Shown here piece after piece: positions 8,201 through 15,796 of a DNA stretch of 64,000 nucleotides. Both the position numbers and the translations under genes were made by a program. This DNA comes from Luoshenia tenuis (GTDB lineage Bacteria > Bacillota > Clostridia > Christensenellales > GCA-900066905), in NCBI RefSeq assembly GCF_014384745.1, contig NZ_JACRSO010000003.1, positions 62,001 through 126,000 of the forward strand, written 5' to 3'. Below the pieces are notes generated by a model. That model was given only the letters and a program-made list of their open reading frames with translations, did not search any database and had not been told where the DNA came from. The stretch's first letter is position 1, and each line of letters starts with the position of its first letter.

Positions 8201-8923
8201 TTAATGATTCTCCTGTAGCGCTTCGGCGATCAGCTGATAGATGCGATCATTCATGGCTGCGGCGTCCTCGCGCGTTAGGCCCGCGGTATCCAGTGGCGGG
8301 AGGATTTTCAGCCGCACTGTAGCGGGCTTGACCCAGATGCCCTGCTGCTCCATCACGCGGAAGGAACCATCTACCGCCAGGGGAATGATGGGAACTTGGG
8401 CGCGCTGGGCGATCTTCATCGCCCCGAACTTAAACTCGCCCATCTTGCGGCCGCGGCTGCGCGTCCCCTCGGGAAAGATGATGACCGAATGGCCGCCTTT
8501 GAGCGTATCTACGCTCTTGAGAATGGACGCCAGCGCCTGACGGGGATGATCCCGATCCAGAAAAACGCACTGCAAAAGGCTCATCCAGTACTTGACCAGC
8601 GGAACCTTAAGCAACTCTTTTTTTGCCACAAAGGCGTGCGGCCCATCCAAATGTGATAGCAGCACCGGAATATCAAAATCCCCCTGGTGATTGCTGACAT
8701 ACAGCACCGCGCCCTCTTTTGGCAGATTTTCCCGCCCTTCTACGATCACACGGGTCCCTGCCAGGCGCAACAGCGTGCGGGCCCAACGGGTCACGTGGAT
8801 ATCCAGGATGCGATCCACCCCTGCGGTATCTCCCCGTTTGGCCAGGGACTGGCCGCGCCACATGGCGGGCAGCGCATAGATGAGGTACGCTGCGAAGTAG
8901 AGGAACATGATGATCGTGCGCAT
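8201..8923 (-). CDS. plsC: 1-acyl-sn-glycerol-3-phosphate acyltransferase (PlsC family)
   Basis: Acylates lysophosphatidic acid to phosphatidic acid in membrane lipid synthesis. The catalytic HX4D box is NHQGDFD near residue 77, and the glycerol-phosphate binding box FPEGTRSRGRK is near residue 149. A hydrophobic N-terminal segment (IIMFLYFAAYLIYALPAMW) anchors it in the membrane. At 240 residues it fits the family. It follows the thioredoxin gene by 12 bases on the minus strand, so they share a transcript, which ends at the hairpin at 8154-8180. Confidence 0.93.
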   Translation of the reverse strand: MRTIIMFLYFAAYLIYALPAMWRGQSLAKRGDTAGVDRILDIHVTRWARTLLRLAGTRVIVEGRENLPKEGAVLYVSNHQGDFDIPVLLSHLDGPHAFVAKKELLKVPLVKYWMSLLQCVFLDRDHPRQALASILKSVDTLKGGHSVIIFPEGTRSRGRKMGEFKFGAMKIAQRAQVPIIPLAVDGSFRVMEQQGIWVKPATVRLKILPPLDTAGLTREDAAAMNDRIYQLIAEALQENH

Positions 8924-8935
8924 ACGGCTCCTCCT

Positions 8936-9247
8936 CTACAGTGCCAGCGCCGCGCGCAGCTCTGCCTTACCGGTGACGCCTACCAGCGACTGGTGGAACT
9001 GACCATCCTTGAGAATGACCAGGGTAGGGATGCTTTGGATAGCAAATCGCTGTGCCAAGGCGGGCTGCTCGTCAATATTGATCTTGCCGACGGTGACGTC
9101 GGGCAGCTCCTGGGCCAGCGCCTCTAAAACGGGCGCCTGCATCTTGCAGGGGGCGCACCAGGGAGCCCAGAAGTCCAGCAACACCGTTTTTCCGGGGGCC
9201 AGGGCCAGCGAATCAAAATTATCCTGGGTGATGGTGACGGTATTCAT
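8936..9247 (-). CDS. trxA: thioredoxin
   Basis: A 103-residue thioredoxin for cytoplasmic disulfide reduction. The active site reads WCAPC instead of the usual WCGPC, an Ala-for-Gly change in the CXXC loop. The cis-proline loop is SIPT, and the fold is complete. I start at the ATG of MNTVTITQDNF because AAGGAGG lies 11 bases upstream; the in-frame ATG 39 bases earlier has no ribosome site and sits in the terminator region. No thioredoxin reductase gene is in the window. Confidence 0.94.
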   Translation of the reverse strand: MNTVTITQDNFDSLALAPGKTVLLDFWAPWCAPCKMQAPVLEALAQELPDVTVGKINIDEQPALAQRFAIQSIPTLVILKDGQFHQSLVGVTGKAELRAALAL

Positions 9248-9270
9248 AGGGCATCGTCCCTCCTTGTCGA

Positions 9271-9314
9271 TAAAATAAGGGCGCACGCGGGTCTTGCTGC
9301 CCTGGCGTGCGCCC
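9271..9314 (-). terminator. terminator after the PLP aminotransferase gene
   Basis: The arms GGGCGCACGC (9279-9288) and GCGTGCGCCC (9305-9314) pair perfectly. Read on the minus strand the hairpin is followed by TTATTTTAT. It lies between the aminotransferase stop and the thioredoxin start. Confidence 0.7.
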
Positions 9315-9322
9315 GGTCTGCC

Positions 9323-10501
9323 TTACAGCACGTCGCTGATGACCTCGCCCAAAATCGCGATAGCCTTTTTGATGTTGGCCACGCTGGGCATGGAGAAGTT
9401 CAGGCGGAAGGTATTGGTTCCCGTGCCGTCACAGTGGAAGCCCGCGCCGGGGACAAAGGCCACGTTGTGCTCGGTCGCTTTCTTCAGCAGCGCCGTGGTA
9501 TCGATGTACGGCGGCAGGGTAGCCCAGACGAACAGCCCGCCCTCCGGATGGGTGACCTTGACCTGTGCGGGGAAATTCTCGGAAATAGCCGAGAGCATGG
9601 CCTCCATCTTCACGCGGTAATCGTTGCACAGCTCCGCGATATGGGGGACAAGTAGCCCCTCTTTCAGGAACTCAGCTACGATGGCCTGCGAGAGATTGGA
9701 GGTATGCACGTCCGCACCCTGCTTGCCGATGGTCATCTTTTGCATCAGCTCGGGGGCGCCGATGGCCGCGCCCACCCGCAGACCTGGGGAGATCAGCTTG
9801 GAGAAGCTAGCCAGGTACAGCACATAGCCCGCCTCGTCGAAAGAAGCGATGCTGGGCAGCGCCTCGCCGGCATAGCGCAGGTCGCGGTAGGGGTCGTCCT
9901 CCACCACCAGCAATTCATGCTCGGCAGCGATGCGGGCGATGGCCTTGCGCCGCTCCAGCGTCAGCGTGCGTCCGCTGGGGTTCTGAAAGGTGGGGATGAT
10001 GTACAGGAACTTGGGCTTGCCGTCCTTTAGGGCCTGCTCCAGCGCCTGGGGGATCAGCCCATCCTCATCGGTCTCCACCGGCCGGAACTGGGCCTGATAG
10101 GTCTTCATGGTGTGCAGCGCACCTAAAAAGGTGGGATTTTCTACCAATACAATATCACCCGGATTGACCATGGCCTTGCACACCAGATCCAGCCCCTGCT
10201 GGGAACCGGTGGTGGTCAGCACGTGGTCCACGTCCGTATGGATGCCCACGCCGGGCAGCCAGCGCACGATCTCCTGGCGCAGCGGCATCCAGCCCTCGGT
10301 CGCGCCATACTGCAGTACGGAAGAGCCCTGCTCCTCCATCAGCTTTGTGGTGATGCGGGCCACTTCCGCGCAGGGGAAGGTCTCAGGCGCGGGGTTGCCG
10401 CCCGCAAGCGAGATGATCTCGGGGCTGGCCAGCAGCTTAAAGATCTCCCGGATCGCATTTCCAGACAGGTTTTGTAACCGGTCGGCATATTTTAGATTCA
10501 T
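9323..10501 (-). CDS. PLP-dependent aminotransferase, class I/II (2-aminoadipate/MocR-like type)
   Basis: A 392-residue fold-type I aminotransferase. Visible landmarks are ISLAGGNPAPETFP near the N-terminus, the pocket motif TTGSQQGLDLV, IPTFQNPSGRTL, the VVEDDPYRDLRY aspartate motif, and the Schiff-base lysine in SFSKLISPGLRVGA. This pattern matches stand-alone relatives of the MocR C-terminal domain, such as 2-aminoadipate or valine-pyruvate aminotransferases; the true amino acid cannot be told from sequence. The gene is monocistronic, with a terminator behind it and a hairpin leader in front. Confidence 0.88.
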   Translation of the reverse strand: MNLKYADRLQNLSGNAIREIFKLLASPEIISLAGGNPAPETFPCAEVARITTKLMEEQGSSVLQYGATEGWMPLRQEIVRWLPGVGIHTDVDHVLTTTGSQQGLDLVCKAMVNPGDIVLVENPTFLGALHTMKTYQAQFRPVETDEDGLIPQALEQALKDGKPKFLYIIPTFQNPSGRTLTLERRKAIARIAAEHELLVVEDDPYRDLRYAGEALPSIASFDEAGYVLYLASFSKLISPGLRVGAAIGAPELMQKMTIGKQGADVHTSNLSQAIVAEFLKEGLLVPHIAELCNDYRVKMEAMLSAISENFPAQVKVTHPEGGLFVWATLPPYIDTTALLKKATEHNVAFVPGAGFHCDGTGTNTFRLNFSMPSVANIKKAIAILGEVISDVL

Positions 10502-10538
10502 GTTTTCTCCCTCCGACTTGCCATATCATATGCGCGCA

Positions 10539-10575
10539 CAATCCCGCCGGGGCCGCGCGGCGCGAAGCGGGATTG
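10539..10575 (-). promoter_or_regulatory. hairpin in the aminotransferase 5' leader
   Basis: CAATCCCGC (10539-10547) and GCGGGATTG (10567-10575) form a 9-bp perfect inverted repeat around a very GC-rich 19-base centre, about 40-75 bases upstream of the minus-strand start codon. There is no T tract, so this is not a terminator; a leader structure or operator is possible. Confidence 0.4.
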
Positions 10576-10664
10576 CAAGATTTAATCGCTAACATTCATT
10601 ATCGCCGGGTTGGGCGAAAAAGTCAACCTGGACAGCGGCTAGGAGAAGATTTATCCGGGTAAAA

Positions 10665-10830
10665 TAAAACCGGCGCGCAGAAATGCTTCTGCGCGCCGGC
10701 CCTATGTCAAAAGGCAAGGGAGACGATCCAAATTCCTATCAAAACAGGCTAATCAAGCTTTTTGATAGGAACTGCGGCCTTCGTTGCCTTCCGATAAGTA
10801 TGATGCCCCCGTACGGGGAAATCATACGCC
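10665..10830 (-). ncRNA. candidate structured small RNA with intrinsic terminator
   Basis: Between two minus-strand genes, about 165 bases fold on the minus strand as: a hairpin GTATGAT..CCCC-GTAC-GGGG..ATCATAC (10798-10827); a long stem made of AAGGCAA/TTGCCTT (10711-10717, 10784-10790), a large internal bubble and a 12-bp inner stem TTCCTATCAAAA/TTTTGATAGGAA (10733-10744, 10760-10771); and a 13-bp terminator hairpin (10670-10699) followed by TTTTATTTT. Two outer pairs work only as G-U in the minus-strand RNA, favouring that direction. The long stem with a central bubble recalls 6S RNA, but I cannot confirm that. It could instead be the 3' UTR of the HTH gene. Confidence 0.45.
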
Positions 10831-10845
10831 TGGCTTTTTACTATT

Positions 10846-11517
10846 TTATGGCAGACGGATCTGTGCGGAAATGGCCCGGGCCACCATTTTAAAGGCACCG
10901 TTTTCAAGGGCGGTCGGCCCCACTTTATAGCCGCCGGCGATCTTTTCCACAGTGCCGATCAGGTTGTGCGAACCCGCACGAACCCAGGCGACCGTCCCCA
11001 CGCGGGGCGCAGATTCGCGCACCATAAAGAGCGTGTCGCCCTCATGGATGCCTAAAGCGCGTAGACTGTCGTCCGGTATTTTGAGGTAGAGCACGCTGCC
11101 AGCGTCAAAACCTTGAATCTTGCCCCTTTCCAGCACCAGTGTGCGCTTGGCGACCTGCTCGCCCCTTATGTTGAGTACGGGCACATCCTGCATCAGCCCG
11201 GCCAGGGCGTGGTTCCACTGCTCGTTGGGCTGCGCCAGGGAGGGGCGCTGCGCGGCGGGCTTGGCCGGTTTAGGCTTGGCAACGGGCCGGACCGGCGGAG
11301 TGGATTCCTCCGCCACCGGGGTAAAAGCCTCGGACAGATCGCCCTTTTCCCCCAGGAGAGACAGGATGCGCGCGGCCTGTTCATCGGTCGGGATGCGGCG
11401 GCCCTCTTCTACTTCTTGCAAGAACTTATCGGCAATACCGGCTTTTTTAGCTATTTTTTTGCGGTCCAATCCCTTTTGTACCCGCAGCGTATGGATCTGA
11501 TCTCCTAAACGGCTCAT
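10846..11517 (-). CDS. XRE-type HTH regulator with S24/LexA-like C-terminal domain
   Basis: A 223-residue regulator. Residues 5-55 form an XRE helix-turn-helix (LGDQIHTLRVQKGLDRKKIAKKAGIADKFL region). A proline- and alanine-rich linker follows (about 70-95). The C-terminal part (about 105-215) resembles the beta-rich S24 domain of LexA and phage CI repressors: DDSLRALGIHEGDTLFM corresponds to the nucleophile region GDSM..GI.DGD. The serine is kept, but where the general-base lysine is expected (usually VKR) the sequence reads GTVEKI, so self-cleavage is doubtful. It may sense another signal. Targets are unknown. Confidence 0.65.
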   Translation of the reverse strand: MSRLGDQIHTLRVQKGLDRKKIAKKAGIADKFLQEVEEGRRIPTDEQAARILSLLGEKGDLSEAFTPVAEESTPPVRPVAKPKPAKPAAQRPSLAQPNEQWNHALAGLMQDVPVLNIRGEQVAKRTLVLERGKIQGFDAGSVLYLKIPDDSLRALGIHEGDTLFMVRESAPRVGTVAWVRAGSHNLIGTVEKIAGGYKVGPTALENGAFKMVARAISAQIRLP

Positions 11518-11651
11518 CGCTCTGGCTCCTTTCCCAGCGGAAGGCTTTTTAAATATTGTAGCAAACCGGCCGCCCTTTGTCGAGGCGGCGGCCTAACGCC
11601 AAATACGAAATTGTGATAAAATTAACAAAGCAACCTGTTCCATCGCTATGT

Positions 11652-11666
11652 GTTTTATGGTATAAT
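11652..11666 (+). promoter_or_regulatory. extended -10 promoter of the IscU-like/GGGtGRT operon
   Basis: TATAAT at 11661-11666 preceded by TG (TGGTATAAT), an extended -10 element. The -35 position (TTCCAT) is weak. It lies about 58 bases upstream of the first start codon. Confidence 0.65.
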
Positions 11667-11724
11667 TATTTGGGTTTTTATCAGAACTTATCGCTGATAA
11701 TCATTGACAAGGGAGGAAGGTTAG

Positions 11725-12417
11725 ATGCAATATTCCAAAGAAGTGGAAGAAATGTGTTGTGTGGCCAAAGGCCCCAAGCATGGACCGGCACCGATTCCTG
11801 AAGAGGGAAAATGGGTCAAAGCTTATGACGTCAAGGATATCTCCGGCCTGACGCACGGCGTTGGCTGGTGCGCTCCGCAGCAGGGTACCTGCAAGCTGAC
11901 GCTGAACGTGAAGGACGGCATCATCCAGGAGGCCCTGGTGGAGACCCTGGGCTGCTCGGGCATGACGCACTCGGCCGCTATGGCTGCCGAGGTACTGCCG
12001 GGCAAGACGATTCTGGAGGCCTTGAATACCGACCTGGTTTGCGATGCGATCAACGTGGCCATGCGCGAGCTGTTCTTGCAGATCGTCTACGGCCGTACGC
12101 AGACGGCGTTCTCCGAGGGCGGCCTGCCCATCGGCGCCGGCCTGGAGGATCTGGGCAAGGGCCTGCGCTCTCAGGTGGGAACCATGTTCTCCACCGCTGA
12201 AAAGGGCGTGCGCTATCTGGAAATGGCCGAAGGGTACGTGCTGGAGCTGGGCCTGGATAGCAATAACGAGGTCATCGGCTACAAGTTCGTGCACCTCGGG
12301 CGCATGATGGAAATGATCCGCAAAGGCGTGGGCGCGCAGGAAGCTTACGACAAGTGCGTAGGCACCTACGGCCGTTTTGACGAAGCGGTTAAGACCATCG
12401 ATCCGCGCAACCAATAA
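11725..12417 (+). CDS. NifU/IscU-like iron-sulfur scaffold protein, GGGtGRT-associated
   Basis: A 230-residue protein whose central part resembles the NifU N-terminal (IscU) scaffold fold: cysteines in GVGWCAPQQGTCKL, then TLGCSGMTHSAAMAAEVLPGKTILEAL, the region that matches the cysteine-glycine stretch and the GKT of IscU. A vicinal cysteine pair (MCCVAKG) lies near the N-terminus. It is longer than classical IscU (about 130-150 residues). A gene for a GGGtGRT-family protein follows after 26 bases; this pairing is a known recurrent neighbourhood whose function is not established. Ribosome site GGGAGGAAGG. Confidence 0.75.
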   Translation: MQYSKEVEEMCCVAKGPKHGPAPIPEEGKWVKAYDVKDISGLTHGVGWCAPQQGTCKLTLNVKDGIIQEALVETLGCSGMTHSAAMAAEVLPGKTILEALNTDLVCDAINVAMRELFLQIVYGRTQTAFSEGGLPIGAGLEDLGKGLRSQVGTMFSTAEKGVRYLEMAEGYVLELGLDSNNEVIGYKFVHLGRMMEMIRKGVGAQEAYDKCVGTYGRFDEAVKTIDPRNQ

Positions 12418-12443
12418 TTTGTTAGCAGGGAGGGTTAAAATCA

Positions 12444-13439
12444 ATGGCTACCTTTGAAGGTTATGAACGTCGAATCGGCAAGATCGAAGCTTGCCTGAAA
12501 GAATACGGCTATTCCTCGCTGGAGGATGCGCGCGACGCCCTGCTGGCGAAGGGCGTAGATGTGGACAAGATCGTCCGCTCCATCCAGCCCATCGCTTTTG
12601 AGAACGCGATTTGGGCCTATACGCTGGGCGCGGCTGTGGCGCTGAAAAAAGGCTATAAAAACGCGGCGGATGCCGCTGAGCTGATCGGTATCGGCCTGCA
12701 GGCTTTCTGCATCCCCGGCTCGGTTGCGGACCAGCGCGAAGTGGGCCGCGGCCATGGCAACCTGGGCGCGATGCTGCTGCGGGAGGAGACCAAGTGCTTC
12801 TGCTTCCTGGCCGGGCACGAGTCCTTTGCCGCTGCTGAGGGCGCTATCGGTATCGCCCGCACCGCCAATAAAGTCCGCAAGGAGCCTTTGCAGGTCATCC
12901 TCAACGGCCTTGGCAAGGATGCGGCGTATATCATTTCCCGCATCAACGGCTTTACCTATGTGCAGACTGAGTACGATTATGCCACCGGCGAGCTGAAGAT
13001 CGTCAAAGAGACGCCGTACTCCAATGGCGATAAGGCTAAGGTCCGCGCTTACGGCGCAGACGATGTTTCTGAGGGCGTGGCCATTATGCGCCACGAGAAC
13101 GTGGATGTTTCCATCACCGGTAACTCCACCAACCCCACCCGCTTCCAGCATCCGGTGGCCGGCACCTATAAGAAGTGGGCTGTGGAGCACGGCAAAAAGT
13201 ACTTCTCCGTGGCTTCCGGCGGCGGCACGGGCCGCACGCTGCATCCGGATAACGTGGCCGCCGGCCCTGCCTCTTACGGCATGACCGATACCATGGGTCG
13301 CATGCATTCCGATGCTCAGTTCGCCGGCTCCTCCTCTGTGCCCGCGCACGTGGAGATGATGGGCCTGATCGGCATGGGCAACAACCCCATGGTCGGCGCC
13401 ACCGTTGCCGTGGCCGTAGCGCTGGAGGAAGCGCTGTAA
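12444..13439 (+). CDS. GGGtGRT family protein
   Basis: A 331-residue protein of the GGGtGRT family, named after the conserved GGGTGRTLHPDN seen near residue 255. Other features are SVADQREVGRGHGNLGAML around residue 93, EETKCFCFLAGHESFAAAEGA, and a glycine- and methionine-rich C-terminus (VEMMGLIGMGNNPMVGATVAVAVALEEAL region). No signal peptide or membrane segment is visible, so it should be cytoplasmic. The biochemical role is unknown. Its fixed position behind an IscU-like scaffold suggests it acts with or receives an iron-sulfur cluster from that protein. It ends the operon at a strong terminator. Confidence 0.8.
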   Translation: MATFEGYERRIGKIEACLKEYGYSSLEDARDALLAKGVDVDKIVRSIQPIAFENAIWAYTLGAAVALKKGYKNAADAAELIGIGLQAFCIPGSVADQREVGRGHGNLGAMLLREETKCFCFLAGHESFAAAEGAIGIARTANKVRKEPLQVILNGLGKDAAYIISRINGFTYVQTEYDYATGELKIVKETPYSNGDKAKVRAYGADDVSEGVAIMRHENVDVSITGNSTNPTRFQHPVAGTYKKWAVEHGKKYFSVASGGGTGRTLHPDNVAAGPASYGMTDTMGRMHSDAQFAGSSSVPAHVEMMGLIGMGNNPMVGATVAVAVALEEAL

Positions 13440-13464
13440 CAGCGAAATACGAAAGGGATTTTCC

Positions 13465-13510
13465 AAAGCAGGGCGTTTGGTGTGACTGTCACCTAATGCC
13501 CTGCTTTTTT
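13465..13510 (+). terminator. intrinsic terminator of the GGGtGRT operon
   Basis: AAAGCAGGGC (13465-13474) pairs with GCCCTGCTTT (13498-13507), with an inner GGTG/CACC stem, followed by a T run. Confidence 0.92.
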
Positions 13511-13854
13511 ATAGACGCACTGGTGCGAGAAGATGAGTGTGTCGGCGACAGTCTGTTATACGCAAAGAGTGGCTGCCTGTATTTCTCGGTACCATTTTGC
13601 AGTGAATATTTTTGCTAGCGGCTGAACCAGTATATATCAAAATGTATTGCGAAAGCCCCCTATCCTGCCAAGGAATTTTCTCCTCGGGGGGAATGGCAGC
13701 GGGGGAATGCAGGTCTCCATCTTATGAATACAGGAGCTTGATGGATGACATAAAAGCAGGTAGAATAAAAATATCAATATGATCAACTCTCATTAATTCA
13801 AGTACGTTCTTAGAAATGATAAGTTGAATAAACATCATCCGGCAGGATCCTTGT
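13511..13854. other. intergenic stretch without recognised gene
   Basis: About 340 bases between the terminator and the lipoprotein gene. I find no convincing ORF or RNA. The composition is less GC-rich than the neighbours, and the AT-rich end (about 13740-13850) probably holds the promoter of the lipoprotein gene, but no clear -35/-10 pair stands out. Confidence 0.5.
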
Positions 13855-13890
13855 ATGGTGCAGTTTTATAAAAAAGCGAGGTGCTTCCTC

Positions 13891-15624
13891 ATGGCGAAAG
13901 AAGGGCTGAAAACCCCGGTCTTGCGAGTTGTTAGGGCATGGCTTCTTGCTTGGGTTGTTCTCGTGCAATGCGGCTGTGCCGCACCACCCGCAGAGAGCTC
14001 GCAGACGTTAAGCGCTAAACTGACGATCGTAGACAAGTCGGGGGATATCTACTGGACGGCCGGAAACGCCGTTGTACATCAGGAGGGCCATTACCAAACG
14101 GGAATGATCACGCCGGACGAAAGGCATCTTGCGGCAGTTCAGGAAGATGGAACGCTGATGGTCGGCGGTGCTGGCGCACCGATCCAGAAGATAGACGAAG
14201 GATTTTACCAGTTCGGGGAAGTGACAGATCAGGGTTTTAATTATATTGTAGAGGTAGAGCGCTATCCGCTCAGTACGGTGGAATCGGTTTTAAGCACGCT
14301 CATATCGGACGAAAAGTTTGATGGAACCGTAGAACAGGCCCGAGCAGAAATGCTGGCGGCGGGCTACCCTGAAACGGTAGGCGGCGCAAAGAATTTCTAC
14401 CTTTCTATTGTAGGCAAAGCCTATAACGACGTGCATAAGCCACGTAAAGCTTCATTTTTTGTGCCGCGGCGGTACGATTTTGAGATGGGAGAAATCGTGG
14501 GCCCAGAGCGGGGAAGCGATGTGACGGATGTTGTTGCGGCTGCGCGTGGGCTGACCTGCGCGTTTGTCACGGCGGGCGGGCGAAAAATCCAGGTGCTTAA
14601 AGAGGGCGCGCGCCAGCCGGAGCAAGTTGCGCGGCGTGAAAGCAACGTCCGCCTCATCGATGTTTCCGGGGACGGGCGTATGGTCTTTTGGAGCGAGGCA
14701 GAGAGTCAGGAGCAGAGGATATCCTATTTTTATGCCCTGGACGGCCAGGTCGAATGCTTTGCAACTCTGGAGGAGGCGGAGCGCGTCCATTCGATTGCCG
14801 CCGAAGCTTATATCCACGAAACCGGCGAGGCTGCGCTATTCATCTGCCCGTATGACGATGCGATTTATCGCTATGATAGGGGTTTGGGCATGAGGCGTTT
14901 TGCGTTAGAAAAACCGATTACCGATATCAAACTTTGGAACGATATCGAAGTTCTCTCGCGCGATGCGGATAGCGACTGGGATGGAATCTATACGGTTGTG
15001 GGGCGGGAGGGCAATCGAGAGGAGCTCTTATATTTATCCGCCGACGGAACCATAAAACGCGTTTTGGAAGATGCGGATCTCACCTACATGCAGATTTGTA
15101 GAGGAATGATCTATTATCAGGATCGGGCGGGCGCGCTCCACCGGGCCGCGCTGTCGGAGGGGAATTTAAGCGGAGATGCTCTGTTGGACGAGACGGTTAA
15201 CAGTTTGGCACTGACGCCTGATGGTCGGGGAGTGTACTATACCCGAGCCCAAACAGAAGGGGAGAGTATCCTCTGCTTTGCACAGTTGGACGAGCCGCCC
15301 GTACAGATCGGCGAGATTTCGGATCGGATTTGCAGTGTAGGCATGGATGGAAGCGCGTGGTTTACCGCTCCCGGCGAGAAGGCAGTGCAGCTAGACCAGC
15401 CGCTGAGCGGAACGCTGATGTGCTATCACGACGGCGTGTTGTCTCCTATAGGCGCGAATCTCTGGGCAGTAGGGCGTCGGGTGGACCAGAAAGGCTATCT
15501 TGACCCGCAATTAAACTATTTTATCCAGTTTGTGGGATGGGATGACCACGAGCAACCGAATTATCGTTTAATGCGCTATCAGAACGGAAAACTTGAAGTG
15601 GCGATAGAGGATACGAAGCGGTAA
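13891..15624 (+). CDS. secreted lipoprotein, probable beta-propeller, function unknown
   Basis: A 577-residue protein from the preferred ATG at 13891, which has GAGGTG eight bases upstream; an ATG 36 bases earlier has no ribosome site. The N-terminus has a basic region, a hydrophobic core (AWLLAWVVLVQ) and CGC-AAPP, an imperfect lipobox. The mature part shows repeated short strands with DG or SGDG turns (ISGDGRMVFWS, LTPDGRGVYYT, GWDDHEQPNYRLMRYQNG), as in TolB/WD-like propellers that read out stepwise values. No enzymatic motif is seen. It stands alone between terminator and putP. Confidence 0.55.
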   Translation: MAKEGLKTPVLRVVRAWLLAWVVLVQCGCAAPPAESSQTLSAKLTIVDKSGDIYWTAGNAVVHQEGHYQTGMITPDERHLAAVQEDGTLMVGGAGAPIQKIDEGFYQFGEVTDQGFNYIVEVERYPLSTVESVLSTLISDEKFDGTVEQARAEMLAAGYPETVGGAKNFYLSIVGKAYNDVHKPRKASFFVPRRYDFEMGEIVGPERGSDVTDVVAAARGLTCAFVTAGGRKIQVLKEGARQPEQVARRESNVRLIDVSGDGRMVFWSEAESQEQRISYFYALDGQVECFATLEEAERVHSIAAEAYIHETGEAALFICPYDDAIYRYDRGLGMRRFALEKPITDIKLWNDIEVLSRDADSDWDGIYTVVGREGNREELLYLSADGTIKRVLEDADLTYMQICRGMIYYQDRAGALHRAALSEGNLSGDALLDETVNSLALTPDGRGVYYTRAQTEGESILCFAQLDEPPVQIGEISDRICSVGMDGSAWFTAPGEKAVQLDQPLSGTLMCYHDGVLSPIGANLWAVGRRVDQKGYLDPQLNYFIQFVGWDDHEQPNYRLMRYQNGKLEVAIEDTKR

Positions 15625-15692
15625 GGCGTCCAGCGAAGCGTGCCCAAAAGGCGACATGGGGCAGGAATACAGGCATTAGCGCGATAAAGCCA

Positions 15693-15721
15693 TTGTCAAC
15701 CTGTTTATAATCAATTATAAT
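15693..15721 (+). promoter_or_regulatory. sigma-A promoter of putP
   Basis: TTGTCA (15693-15698), a 17-base spacer and TATAAT (15716-15721), about 70 bases upstream of the putP start. Confidence 0.85.
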
Positions 15722-15796
15722 AAACGGATGAGAGCGCTGCCTGGGCGGATGGGGGCATAAGAGGCCGCCCGGCGGTAAAATTGAGGAGGTTGTACG

